A stretch of DNA of 64,000 nucleotides from Liolophura sinensis (GCF_032854445.1 NC_088295.1:73436028-73500027), one strand, 5' to 3'; positions 23,901 to 33,300 are shown, counted from the first letter of the stretch. Translations and numbers: made by a program. The notes: generated by a model from the sequence alone, not told the origin.

Positions 23901-25409
23901 ACCCCTCAGCCTGGGCAGAGCACACAGAAACCTCAGACACAGAAGCCACCACTGACCAATGCTCCAGGCCAATCCACCCAGTCTCCTGCCCACCAGACTG
24001 ACAAGAAGCCACAGACACCCCGAGGTAAGCCGGCATCCACCGCCAGGGGTAAGGCGACCCTTCCAGGCCACTCCACACCCACAGCAGCCCCCGGGGTTAG
24101 CACTCATGGACCTAACACCCAAGGCACAACCAAAGGTCCAGAACATCTCCATGGAAACCAGCCTAACTCAGGTCCTGAAATTGGTTAATTTTAAACTGAG
24201 GATATTTATTTATGTGTACTTTATGGACTAGGTCATGACAATGGTTCTTTCGTAATGTTATCACAGACATGCTGTTAAACATGCTGTGGCCTTAGATTAT
24301 TGATTTCTTTTTCTTCAAGATGACAAATTATTTGCCCTGCCCCCCTCCTTCCCAAATAACAACACTGAATATATCAAAATTATTAATTTGGTCAGTGGAA
24401 AAGAAAATTTTAGTGCCTTATTTACCCAAAGTTAGATAAAAGTTGTTAATGTTTCTGTGCTTAGATGATCTCATAGATAAATGGCAAGTGGTCTTCAGAG
24501 AGATCGTATTGAAGAGCGTTGATGGCCAGCAAGGGCCTAGTAAGCAGACAAGTTTGCCTCTTCTTTTTCATACTGGGGGCCTCCGTGGCTCAGTTGGTTA
24601 GCGCGTTGGTTAATGACCCAGGAGTTTCTCACCAATGCGGTCAGTGTGAGTCCAGCTCATGCTGGCTTCCTCTCCGGCCGTTCATGGGAAGGCCTTGAGC
24701 AACCTGCGGATGGTCGTGGGTTTCCCCCGGGTTCTGCCCGGTTTCCACCCACCATAATGCTGGCCGCCGTCGTATAAGTGAAATATTCTTGAGTACGGCG
24801 TAAAACACCAATCAAAAAAAAAAAAAAAAATCTTTTTCATACTGGCCTTGTAACTGTTGGCTGAGACGATTAATGCGCTGGTCACTGCGACTATCAGGCC
24901 CGTACCCAATTTGAATCTGACTCACGGTGGTGTGGCTGTCGTAATAAGAGGCACTCCCCTTTTCTGATTCCTTCCACCTGAAATGTGACTGTCAATATGT
25001 AAGCGAACCATTCTTGAGGACGTTGTTACCGGTAGACACCAAGGGATCAATCAGTCAGTCTTTGTCAGACTTTGTCATTCCACTATGGTATAATGATCAT
25101 CATTTTGTAGAAAGTAGTGTCTGGGAGAACTTTTCTTCAGCTTGGGGAGAGCGAAACTTTATCTCCTGTTTTGACAGATTTCCCAGTGTTCGCTTAATGC
25201 CGTGTTTGCATGTTTCAGGAGGTGGACTGAGTGGAGGGGCCATTGCCGGTATCATCATAGGTTTGCTTCTCTCCCTGGGGCTGGTTGGTCTGGGGCTTAT
25301 CTTTGCTCGTAGACGAGGCATCATCAGTATTGGCCCAAACTTGTTCGCTGGGGGAAGCTTTGAGAACGCGCTCTATAAGAAGAATGCTGATGACGTTGAC
25401 ATTCAGTAA
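109..25409 (+). CDS. Multi-CTLD mannose-receptor-like membrane lectin (3' part, 25 exons)
   Basis: Type I membrane C-type lectin receptor, 5' end outside the window. Exons: 109-222, 474-524, 934-1113, 1941-2098, 2694-2813, 4778-4893, 5298-5446, 7236-7435, 10088-10218, 10680-10732, 11152-11319, 11804-11854, 12286-12464, 13452-13516, 13913-14013, 14803-14937, 15370-15486, 16027-16187, 17354-17453, 20103-20347, 20964-21135, 21604-21864, 22816-22992, 23872-24024 (or a later donor up to 24183), 25219-25409. All junctions are GT-AG and in phase, giving about 1,180-1,235 residues. Seven complete CTLDs and the end of an eighth are followed by a stalk, one transmembrane helix and a tail with FENALY. 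In vertebrates this architecture belongs to endocytic mannose/PLA2 receptor proteins that take up glycans. The cysteine-rich and FN2 domains of that family are not visible here and would lie upstream. A role in uptake or immunity is inference. Exon edges are predictions without transcript support. Confidence 0.9.
934..2813 (+). CDS. CTLD-B (three exons)
   Basis: Exons 934-1113, 1941-2098 and 2694-2813. The domain opens with GCPHGWLSFNNQCY and WSQALTAC, continues with PLWIGFS and the sugar-site segment DEPNN followed by ENC, and ends with YWSDTVC and GYIC. The four CTLD disulphide cysteines and the calcium-site EPN and WSD motifs are intact, so it is a candidate sugar-binding domain. The last exon also carries the next linker and the first cysteine of CTLD-C (GCPS). 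Confidence 0.88.
1185..1400 (+). mobile_element. SINE family A, diverged
   Basis: CCAGGAGCGTCTCACCAATG, B-box-like TACGAGTTCAAGACC, ACCATAATGCTGGCTGCTG and CAATCAAATAAGTAA. In lectin intron 3. Confidence 0.65.
3111..3891. mobile_element. hAT-like MITE in lectin intron 5
   Basis: Inverted arms of about 140-175 bases (3111-3291 and 3750-3891) share stretches such as CAATTAAATTAAA, GGCACTTTGC, AAATCCACTT and CGCCAATTTCTGGTGTG. The 8-base direct repeat GGTCATAC flanks it at 3103-3110 and 3892-3899, as expected for hAT-type insertion. No transposase is inside. Family assignment rests on duplication length only. Confidence 0.7.
4778..7435 (+). CDS. CTLD-C (EPN motif lost)
   Basis: Exons 4778-4893, 5298-5446 and the first half of 7236-7435. 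The fold markers are present: LCYLF, FADAESYC, MYWIGLQ, ASC, NQPC and FICE. The position where EPN should stand reads FTNFDQSHTG, and WND is replaced by LWHNQPC, so calcium-dependent sugar binding is unlikely and the domain is probably structural. Exon 7236-7435 runs on through a linker (LPPPGQQTT) into the start of CTLD-D (RCPSYYTEYNGYCYR). Confidence 0.85.
6511..7139. repeat. 30-bp minisatellite, about 21 copies, lectin intron 7
   Basis: Unit TGTGTGACCATAAAGCATTG plus TTTGTGTTTA, nearly identical between copies, with a variant unit TATTTGATCATTAAGCATTG recurring at intervals. Since 30 is a multiple of three, long open frames arise on both strands; they are by-products. It ends about 97 bases before the acceptor of the exon at 7236. 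Confidence 0.95.
7851..8090 (+). pseudogene. Decayed duplicate of lectin exon 10 and its donor flank
   Basis: 7851-8085 matches 10692-10925: both share ACAGGAACAAAA, TATTGTGAGATAATC/TATTGTAAGATAATC, TTCAGGGTTAACTGCATCTG, CTACCTTAGTGATA/CTACTTTAGTGATA and TATGATTTCTTGGTCTG/TATGATTGCTTGGTCTG. The real copy contains the exon at 10680-10732; here the exon part has decayed (the donor GGTATTG reads AGTATTG). It appears to be a relic of a partial CTLD duplication. Confidence 0.7.
8430..8658 (+). other. Unidentified open frame without start codon, lectin intron 8
   Basis: About 75 codons are open (ASKTHFQATH ... KFTEDELKACIKDC ... FMEEMFVHRLPRRWRTN) in non-repetitive DNA. The composition looks protein-like, but I recognise no family, and no clear pair of splice sites frames it. 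It could be a transposon remnant or chance. Confidence 0.2.
8839..9115. repeat. TA microsatellite and 32-bp tandem repeat, lectin intron 8
   Basis: About 60 bases of TA dinucleotides (8839-8900) followed by about six copies of a 32-base unit containing GATGTCTCATCTGTGACATG and CATTATGGTTTT. Confidence 0.93.
10088..11319 (+). CDS. CTLD-D (EPN type)
   Basis: Begins in exon 7236-7435 and continues in exons 10088-10218 (SWREARDYC, GGDLVSVHN), 10680-10732 (SYWIGLN) and 11152-11319 (GEPNNF, EDC, WRDANC, YAC). EPN is intact; WRD replaces WND. The small 53-base exon 10680-10732 has a decayed copy in the preceding intron near 7851-7900. Confidence 0.87.
10195..10540 (+). repeat. Degenerate tandem array grown from the exon 9 donor junction
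   Basis: The end of the exon at 10088-10218 (CAAGAAATATGTGTTCAG|GTATGC) is followed by repeated variants such as AAGAGATACATGTTCAGGCA and GAGATACATGTTCAGGTCTT, separated by A-runs. Later copies look like decayed duplicates of the exon end and its donor. Confidence 0.7.
11804..14937 (+). CDS. Linker exon and CTLD-E (EPND type)
   Basis: Exon 11804-11854 is a second 51-base phase 1-1 linker (VRPTVNPASTTKP). CTLD-E uses exons 12286-12464 (VTCGTARY, GACYYF, TWYDALNYC, GDLISLHS), 13452-13516 (VAWIGLNE), 13913-14013 (KNEPNDG, KC) and the first part of 14803-14937 (YWSDENC, FVC). EPN and WSD are both present. The last exon continues into a Pro/Thr linker and the first cysteine of CTLD-F (NCRQGWTNF). 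Confidence 0.88.
12768..13146 (+). mobile_element. SINE family B, near full length
   Basis: tRNA-like head AGTGGCCTAATTGTTAGAGC with a B-box-like ATCAATCTCGTGTCGGGTC, body TTATGTGACTGGGAGGGGCG and GGTGTCTTTGGTATGATA, tail ATTCATTCACTTATTCATTC. About 380 bases, in lectin intron 13. Unrelated to family A beyond the tRNA-type head. Confidence 0.78.
15370..17453 (+). CDS. CTLD-F (EPNG type)
   Basis: Starts in exon 14803-14937 and continues in 15370-15486 (NKCYLV, VRACKRYG, DLVSIVN), 16027-16187 (AYWIGLNQ, YTNWDYMEPNGS) and 17354-17453 (EECVEI, KWADVLC, GYIC). EPN is kept. WAD replaces WND. All three junctions are in phase. Confidence 0.86.
15611..15965. repeat. 47-bp minisatellite, about 7 copies, lectin intron 17
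   Basis: Unit of 47 bases beginning GTGTGAGTTAAGTATGTTGA and containing TCATGTAAGATCACTTATGA. Copies differ by one or two bases. It ends about 60 bases before the exon at 16027. Confidence 0.93.
16474..16676. mobile_element. Fold-back MITE-like element in lectin intron 18
   Basis: Imperfect inverted arms: left GAAGTGTTTTATACATTAT near 16494, right ATAATGTACAAAACACTTCC near 16628, plus TGTGTTGTGTTG against CAACACAACATG. About 200 bases in all, with no coding capacity and no certain target duplication. Confidence 0.5.
17848..18206 (+). mobile_element. SINE family B carrying an internal inverted duplication
   Basis: Head TTGGTTGCCTAATGGCAAGA, B-box-like AGGATCAAACCCGGGTTGGG, tail TATTCATTCATTC. 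The middle is replaced by an inverted copy of its own downstream segment, making a hairpin (arms about 17913-17974 and 18006-18068). Confidence 0.75.
18350..18690. repeat. Diverged tandem repeats, lectin intron 19
   Basis: Repeated phrases such as TTTTTAGCTCCTGTATAATG, CCCTAGTCTAAGGTAT/CCCTAGTTTAAGGTAT and GTAAATGCACATTCT recur about every 130 bases with T-runs between them. Confidence 0.6.
20103..21135 (+). CDS. CTLD-G (EPS variant, two exons)
   Basis: Exons 20103-20347 and 20964-21135. Markers are GWCKAGYQVYGQSCYK, SWDDASAAC, HLVSIGD, FWTGMTD, NWGRGEPSRMDGEGC, WNDTMC and AIC. The canonical WND is present, but the sugar motif reads EPS instead of EPN, so ligand specificity may differ. It has fewer exons than domains B-F: the whole N-terminal half is in one exon. 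Confidence 0.88.
21271..21345 (-). mobile_element. SINE family A, reversed 3' fragment
   Basis: AGGTGTTTTACGTCATAACT and CAAGAATATTTCACCCATAC: the family-A 3' end read in reverse, in lectin intron 21. Confidence 0.6.
21604..22992 (+). CDS. CTLD-H (EPS variant, two exons)
   Basis: Exons 21604-21864 and 22816-22992. Markers are GYCTNSTWKSFDRYCYYV, ESQFYC, RLVTIHS, YYWVGLVIGQN, ARNEPSNGK, EAC, WYDTYC and FIC. As in CTLD-G the motif is EPS, and WYD replaces WND. The end of the first exon and its donor are copied in a 55-base tandem array downstream (see repeat at 21826-22270). Confidence 0.88.
21826..22270 (+). repeat. 55-bp tandem array spanning the CTLD-H exon-intron junction
   Basis: The last about 37 bases of the exon at 21604-21864 plus its first intronic bases are repeated with an exact 55-base period. 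GTAAGT donors occur at 21865, 21920, 21975, 22030, 22085 and 22140, followed by two degenerate copies. Each copy still encodes YYWVGLVIGQN in one frame. 55 is not a multiple of three, so reading past the first donor shifts frame and soon meets a stop (21918-21920). Confidence 0.93.
23187..23534 (+). mobile_element. SINE family B, near full length
   Basis: Head GGTGGCCAACTGGTTAGAGT with B-box-like GGGATCAAATCCGGGTC, body TAATGTGACTGGGTGGAG, tail CATTCATTCATTCATTCATT. In lectin intron 23. Confidence 0.8.
23872..24183 (+). CDS. Pro/Thr/Ser/Gln-rich stalk exon
   Basis: An open frame continuing from CTLD-H, rich in Pro, Thr, Ser and Gln (for example PTVPGSGSTPQPGQSTQKPQ and GHSTPTAAPGVSTHGP). It is probably an O-glycosylated stalk between the last CTLD and the membrane. 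At least four possible donors lie in the same phase, after 24024 (GAG|GTAAGC), 24048 (GGG|GTAAGG), 24171 and 24183. The first two match the donor consensus best. Stalk length is therefore uncertain and could vary by splicing. Confidence 0.7.
24575..24831 (+). mobile_element. SINE family A, near full length
   Basis: tRNA-like head with an A-box-like CGTGGCTCAGTTGGTTAGCG and a degenerate B-box region (GTGTGAGTCCAGC), then a body ending ATAAGTGAAATATTCTTGAG, CACCAATCAAA and an A-run. Best reference copy of the commonest SINE here. It lies in the lectin intron before the transmembrane exon. Confidence 0.82.
25219..25409 (+). CDS. Transmembrane and cytoplasmic tail exon
   Basis: Last coding exon. 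A Gly/Ile/Leu-rich helix of about 22 residues (starting AIAGIII, ending GLGLIF) is followed by the stop-transfer ARRRG and a tail of about 30 residues ending DDVDIQ and a TAA stop. The tail contains GSFENALY. Human MRC1 has, from memory, FENTLY at the same place, which acts as a tyrosine endocytosis signal. Confidence 0.88.
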
Positions 25410-25763
25410 ATGGTTCTGTAGAACTGGTTGTCAGTCAGTTGGTGCATATATTGGAGTGATGGAAGTAGACTAAAGATTTGTTTGATGTGCACCAGAGTAT
25501 GAGTACTACATGTACAGCTCTACAGATGTGAAAAGTCCTAATATATTCATGATGATAGCTAATTCTGTGATAATTTATTAAATAATACAATGCAATATTC
25601 TGTATAGCTTGATTTTCTATGAAGAAGGAGGTGGAATTTATGGATAAAAAATAAAAATATGAATTCAACAGACATGTTTGTTCTGCTGTCTTTGTGTGGT
25701 GGATTTTTGCAGTGTGGTCATGGTTGTAAAGTCACTTTAGATTGTTCTTATTTGCTTGATTGG

Positions 25764-25990
25764 TATTTATTCATTTATTTGATTGGTGTTTTACGCTGTA
25801 ATCAGTAATATACATCAACAATAACATTACTCTGATACATATCATGATGGGGTCTCCTTGAAGCAGCTTCATCCCAGGTGACATGTATGGTGCTTCCTCA
25901 CTGGAATGCCATACCGCAGACACCAGACAGGATGCACATGGACCAGTTACCACTTAGCGCATGTCCTTATTCTCACCACATCTCTTAACA
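25764..25990 (-). mobile_element. SINE family A-like fragment, reversed
   Basis: TTATTTGATTGGTGTTTTAC at the start matches the reversed 3' tail; the remainder is diverged. Confidence 0.45.
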
Positions 25991-26394
25991 TAGGCCATTT
26001 ATGAGGGACCTCGAGTCCACAAAGGCTGACTTTTTTGAAGAATGTTACAGGTGAATCTAATTCAAAGAAATTTATGAAATTTTACATGCATCTTCCCCAT
26101 CATCTAAACTTGAGCATGCTGAAGTTTAATTACAATCGGGTAATTATTTTCGTAATTACTCTGCTTTAGGTACTTAGTGCAATAATGTATTTTATTATTT
26201 TTTAGAAATGTTGGGGAATGGAATGGTGGTGGTGGTGGGGGGCGGGGCGTTTTTTTGGAGATCCAGATTTTAGTCCAGAGCTGGTGGTTCTCTGACTGGT
26301 GCAAAAGTCACAAATAGATGGACACCCATTTGCCTGTTGAGATCGTTTATATGTCCTTGATTTTTATGTGAAGAGAAAACCAGTGACCGAGATG

Positions 26395-26515
26395 GTAGTG
26401 GATTTCACCCCAGGATCTGCTCACTTTCTTCCCCACCAGAATGCTGGCCACCGTTGTATATGTGAAATATTCTTGACTGTGGCGTAAAGCACCAATCCAA
26501 TAAATAAATAAATGG
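26395..26515 (+). mobile_element. SINE family A, 3' part
   Basis: AGAATGCTGGCCACCGTTG, GTGAAATATTCTTGA and ACCAATCCAATAAATAAATA. Confidence 0.7.
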
Positions 26516-27391
26516 AGCTGGGGTAAAACCACAAATATTTGGCCAGTTTACTGAAGATCTTGATGTGATATGCAGACTTGCATGTCACACGGGTATACAT
26601 GTAGGATTGCACAACAGGTCATCAACCACTTGTGAGCACAGCACCAAAACAAATGGGATTTCCCTGTCTAATAACTAGGACTGAAATACATATTATCTGA
26701 TTGTTTTTTTACACCCTACTCAATATTTCTCTCCTACTAGAACAAACCAGTCAGTCATTTTGTCAGAAACTGAAATCCTATACTCACACATGAGGAAAGA
26801 GAGAGAGAAAGAAAAAAACACAACAAAAAGTCTGTTCAACATGTACAACAGTACTCTGGTAAAAATAAGGTAACCATGATGTATGTGATTGGAAACATTA
26901 GCCATTGTATAAACATTTAGCGGTCTATTTGGTTGAAACCGATTCATCAGTTGAAACACTGGTTATTTGTTATTTCAGGGTCACACTACTGCACATAAAC
27001 ATTTTAGTCAAGGTATCCCAGTTGGCCATATTAACAAGGCTGTCTCATTGCAGTGGAAAACCACAGGTTTAATTCCCAACACAGTCAACTACAGTGACAC
27101 GGAGCCAACTTGTACCCAATTTGTTAATATATTCTGAGCGCCAAACAGGATGTATTAACCAGGGCTTGTTCAAGGCTGAGAATAAGAAACGAAGGATTAG
27201 TGTAGATACTTTATACAAAAATATCAAACAAACTCAGTTTTTGGAATTTTACATTTTTAATTAACTTATTACACACCGATGTTGTAGATTTAGAAAACAA
27301 ATACACTATGATATTTCTTAACATTTGCACATACTCGGCACAAAGACACTATATCCAAAAGCTATTAAAATGTCTACTTTTTAGTTGGTAG

Positions 27392-30300
27392 TCAAGAAGG
27401 TTCTGTAGATTCGGCTTGCACATTGGTTCCTGTGAAACTTGTGTCCTTCCCAATAGCAACATTGATTTTCTGTTGTAAATATTGGACTTTCTGGACAGCG
27501 GTAGCTTTCTCATCAAACTCGGTATAGGGAACCTGTACACAAACAAGGGAGGTAACTCTTTGAGGCATATGGTTATAACAACAGCGGATTCGATTATGAA
27601 TCAGAATGTGTAGACGTTACTGGCTGCGCCATCAATTTAAAAGTAATGAATTGAACTGTCACTACTTAACATTGCACTCAACTAAAGCCTTGTTCACTTG
27701 AACATTTAGGCATTACTTATTCATGTCGCCATGAAATATTTATAAGCTTAATACACATAGATACATGTAATAGGGGAGTTTCTAGTTTGAACTCCTTGAT
27801 CATCAAAGGCAAAAATAATCCTACTGTGACTTGTGAAAAATATTGGACAACCTGTGTTGACATTAATTTACTGATCACCTGTCTCAAACTTTTCCAAAGG
27901 CACAAATGACACCGCTTTCCTTCTCTTCCGCTTAGGAACTTCTCAAATCCACATGTTCAGGCTCTCAATTTTCTTTGTCATTCGTTTAATCTAAATGACT
28001 TTTTAGGAAACTTTCTCAGACACCCATGATCTAGTAAATGTGATCAAAAATAGTTGCCTAACATATCTGACAGGTCACATGATACACTTAGACTTTTTCG
28101 ACCTTCCATCAATAAAAGAGTTCAAACTCAAAACTTCCCTATTATCACAACTTCAAGAGTGATGTGCCATTTTGGATTCGTTTGGTAAAATTTGTTGTAG
28201 AAAGCAATAAGTCTGCCATAATTTTGGAATTTCTAATACCAGTATTAAGTGCCTACCTGTACAACAGAGTATCCTTCTGCAGCCAGGTGTCGGAAAGCCA
28301 TCGCATGAAGTCCGATGGGGACTTTGGTATCCAATGTCAAGTCACTGAAGTCTAACACTTTAACAGCAATTCTGTAATTAACCAGTGGAGTAGCATCCAC
28401 ATGTGAGATTTTATTCTATTTATTCACTAATACAAATGATAATGTTAGACAAAATACCAGTTATGACAAATAATCAATTACACGTAAATTAACCCTCAAG
28501 CGTGATATCGTGTTTTCAGAAAGTACACTTTCAAAAATATTACATACAGTGTCAGTTGATGAAGAACAGCATTCATGGGCTACAGAATTGGCACCCATCA
28601 TTCAGAATAGTTTCAATGTCTAGCTAAAAGCTTATAAGTACGCAGAAAGAGTACTTTATTATAGTAAGAGTAGTTATTATATCCTGTCACAACTTGGCAA
28701 ATAAGCTTTTTCCACCAAATTATGGCAGTTTGTTCACCAATATGAGTTAATTCCAGGAAAAATGCTCATTTTACTTGCTCACTTATCAGAGTGAAGACTT
28801 AAGTAATGTCAAACAGAGCTTGACATTAGGGTGATGTATTTTTGACTGTAAATTGTCATCGCACTGTGGTGCATAACTGATGCAATCTAACATATCCAGG
28901 TAGGTACAACAATTAATATCGTCCATAACAACTGTCTTTTTATTTCCTGAGATATTTACTTTGCAGGACTCGCATGGTCCCAATAAGTCAGGAAATTAGA
29001 TCCATCTTCATCGGATAATTTTCATTACTGTAGATTTCCTACTTAGGTTAAAATGCAGACTAGCCCCAGGGAGCTGTAAAGACATAGCTTTAGTTTCCCA
29101 TGTTAGTTTCAGTGGAACAGGGTGCATCAAAATACACAGACACCCTCCTGGCCAAACCTGAGCATAAGGAGATGACATCACAACACAGACACATCAATCT
29201 GATGTTGTAACATCAAATCTCAAACCTGGAAACTCCTGTATTGTCTCTTACCTCTTCACCCCAGCTGTGTCTTTACCACAGAAGTCTTTGTAGACCAGAG
29301 GCTGCCCTGATAAGTTGACGAAGAGATCAGCATCTGAAACAGAAACACAGATCAGTGTAAGAAAGATGTGTAGCTTCTTAACCAGACATATGCAGATTTT
29401 AACTAAAAGAGCAATGAACATCAAAGGTTCTTGCCAAGGGACTGGACAAGTACTTGAAATTTCAGAGAACCTGTTCACTCAATAAAATACTTATACATTA
29501 AATCATGGTTAATGAATGAATGATTTGGTTTAAATGCCACATTGTCATTGTCAGTATTATTATTGCTGACAATAATGATTTCAAATTATCAACTGTTCAC
29601 ATGTTCTATGCATGGTCAATCCAAGGAATGCAAAATACATGTATTTATTCAAAAACTAAATTAAACAAATGTCAGTCAACATTTCCTGTAACAGTTCCCA
29701 TTCATTCATGTTGAAATTGTGTTTCAAAATATATGAAAATTATTTGACCTCTACAGCAGCTGTCAGTAATTTATACATGCAGGTCCACTAAACGAGCCAT
29801 CCTCTCACACCCTCCTACTTATTCCATGTGCAATCATTCTCCGCACCTATATAATAGCCACTTTCAGACATCGTGCCAGTCTTCATGTACTGATCTGTGG
29901 GTGCCATGCTGTTCAGCACGGATAACACTGAATGGGCCAGCGGTCTGTCACTCCTCAGCAGTGTCTGCAACAAAGTGTACTTATCTACAAATATTCATTT
30001 ATTTTATTTGACTGGTGTTTTACGCACACTCAAGAATATTTCATTTCTACAACGGCGGCCAGCATTATGGCAGGAGGAAACCGAGCAGAGCCCAGGGGAA
30101 ACACACAACCCACAGCATGCTGCTGGCAGATCTTATCTTCAAATAACCTGTATTTATCAGTAACAAGCGTTAAATGACTCCAAAATCTTTTAGTGGTATG
30201 AAGGTGGTCAGGTACATGGCTATAAACAGGAAACTTCAGCCTGTGGCAGACTTCCATCCTTGTATGGCTTATACTTGCACTGAAATACAAAGTCAAATAT

Positions 30301-33300
30301 TGTTTTAGTCCTTAGAAAAAAAGATTTGGCCTTCATTTCATACCAGACTGTTGGATATTAGTGATAAATAGTTCAACTTGTACCTTCAAACTAGAAAAGA
30401 TAAACTAATTCTGCTTTGAAGTCACAATGCATCAGTGGGTTTGTTCACAAAACAAACAAAACAGAGACCTGTTTTTGTTTACAAGATACTTAATGCCTCA
30501 CGCAGGTATAGGTGAGAATTCAGTTTTCTCGTGGTGAGAACACAACAACTCACATTGGGATATTTGAGCAAAACAGATCACCCGAATCATTACTCTTTTC
30601 AATGGTTATGGGGTAAACAGCAAAAGAAAACCAAAGGCTTGTAGTGTAGTTCTTAGTACCTTCAGAAGACTGACATCATCCGAGCCGAGGTAGCTCAGAA
30701 ACTATGCACTCTCGATATTTCTATATTAATAATAACCTCCTTAAAAATAAATGATTAGCAGATTGGTGATTACTACCAATCTCAACAATATATATAAATG
30801 AGGGTGGTCACTTTCACAGGTGAAGGAAACTAAAGTTCTTTTAGTTAACCACTCACCTTTGAGTAGGAATTGATGAAATTACACATAAGATGGCAGTGAA
30901 GTAGAAATTTCCACATGCACTGTTCGCTCAATACTCATGTCATCTTGATGAAAGGCAAGTGATTTCCCATGAAATTTATGTAAAACCATCCAAAAAAGAT
31001 AAAATTTTGAGGCTGGGGATAAGTTCATTATCAGAGACTGGATAGAACCACCACCCTGCACGTTCAAACAACTCAGAACGAAGGTCATAACCTACCCACA
31101 AAGTAAGTATTTGTGTTCAGGGACCAGCAATCAACATGCATGTAGGTTCTTAAAATTCAAAACCAGGAATCTCTAAAATTTGTCGGTGATTACCTTTACC
31201 ATATTGTCATCAGAATAAAGTGGTAACTTTGGTCCAGAATACCACTGCAGCTCATGCTCGGCTGCTGCTTGGATGTTCAACAATTTGATGTGACGGGTTA
31301 AAGTCTTGAAAGCATCATCACCTGTAAACCAGACAGATCGTGTTTAGGCTACGTTCGAAAAGGAAGAATGTGCATGTTTGTTATTTACTTTTGATGTGGA
31401 CTTGCATACATGTAAGATGAATAAATTTGTGAAATAAACAAATTATACAGATATTTATTGACAGCTTGTATTTGTCAAATTTCCCATGATCCTTACAGCT
31501 CACTCGTTGCTCTCTACCTTTCACTTTACATCACTGCCAACAATAGCCAATTTTGTACAGAAATTTTGAACAATGCTCAGGTCACACAGGTCACAGTGAT
31601 GAGGGAGAAAGTGATGTCAGGAGACACAAACAATCCATCTCAACCACTGTCTCTTATAATACTATATACACATGTGTTGTCTTTACCTAGAGTAGGTACA
31701 ACATGATTCTAACCTAAAACAATTTTATTGATGAATGCTGATTAAATAATTCCGCTTGAGGAAACAAGTGATGAGGCTAAAGCTGAGATTCCATATACGC
31801 GGTATGCGGTATACGGCACGCGGTACGCGGATACGGCATGCAGTATGCGCTTTCTCTGATTCCATTTATGCGGTAACGTAGGGGTTTTCTTTCATTCATG
31901 GTGCGTTTTTATCAGAGCAAACATGTCGCATTCCTACATTTCACGACGTGTGGCTTTAGAGCAAGATTCAGACCTTGCCATAATATCAATGTCATATAAG
32001 TTGTTGCAACTAAAGAAGCGTAAAAAGAGAAAACACCGATGGTGGGTCCACAGTATTTTGCGGCAAAGAGCTCAGCAGGGAGCTTTCCATAACTTGGTCT
32101 CGGAATTGCAGCTGGATGGAGAAAAATTCCAACAGTACTTTCGTCTAACCAGAGAACAATTTAAACAAGTTCCGAAACACCCCACCAGTGACGTCATTTC
32201 TTGGGATACCCTGTCCGGTTTTGAAAACGCATACCGCACCGATCGCTACATGGTGCGATTGATTTTGCCGTATACGTTTCCGCATGAAAAAACGGATCTG
32301 CGACCGTACCTATGGAATCATTGCAACTTATTTTAACTATTTCGATTTTTTGCCACGTACCACATACCGCGTACCGTATACCGCTACCGCATGTAAGGAA
32401 TCTCAGCTTAAGCCTGCACACGTCTCACAGGCTCCAAAGGTCGAGCTGTTCAACTGATGGCAGCGATGTAAAGCGAAAGGTAGAAAATGATGCATGTGCT
32501 GTAAGGAGTATGCAAATTTACAGATTAAAAATACACATAATCAAGATTGATATCCACTTGTGCTTTGATACTGGCTACTTGCTAATTTATGTTCATAATA
32601 ATAATTTCTTTTTCTAAAGAAAGAATAACTAATTTTACAACTTACAAACAGCATTATTATTTATTCAATTGACTACACCATAGCACAGCTTTTTCCCAAA
32701 TCTATTGTGTCTCCTAGTTCTATGTTCAAAATTCACCTTTAGGGACGTAATTACCTGCTACACTGAGAAATAACTCAGGGCTGAGGACAGAAGCTGCCAT
32801 TTCTTGAGTGAGGAGTTTTAGTGTGGCCATAGACCATACCACATCTACCCACAGCCTCTTGTCCAACTCCTTGTTAGAAGATAGCTTCTCTGCTATAACA
32901 GGCAGCAATGTCATAGACAGCGGGGACACGTAGTTCAATTTGGCGGCCGTATGTAAAACTGTCACCAAATCCTTGGAGTTAAACCCATCCAAGTTTTTCT
33001 GCACCAGTTCATACAAAGTGTCTAAAGTCAGAGGGTTCTGCCATCTAAGGTTTGCAAATGAATGCAATATGGAAGCCAGTAAAGCGTGACTGTTCAGCTG
33101 CCCTTGATTCCCCTTCTGTCGTATTCCTGCAGAAATTTTTTCTAGAAGGTTAATGTCTCGAATATTCAATGTGCTGCATGCGTACAGCAGGTTTGTTAAC
33201 TGGACTGTGGAGAGTAACAGCTTTGCTTTGTTAAGATGATAAGTAATGGCTCGCAGCAAAGGGGTGTTTCTGTGACGTTTCTTAGCAAGTAAATAAGCAA

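Larger units (their letters stand above)
25410..27391. other. Convergent intergenic region, lectin gene to TBRG4
   Basis: Holds the lectin 3' UTR with an AATAAA-type signal near 25650, a reversed SINE-A-like fragment (25764-25990), a SINE-A 3' end (26395-26515) and the TBRG4 3' UTR with a reverse-strand ATTAAA near 27256-27261. No further coding sequence was recognised. Confidence 0.6.

Noticed and set aside
32194-32421. 75-codon minus-strand ORF
   Set aside because: Antisense of the Harbinger element and its terminal repeat.
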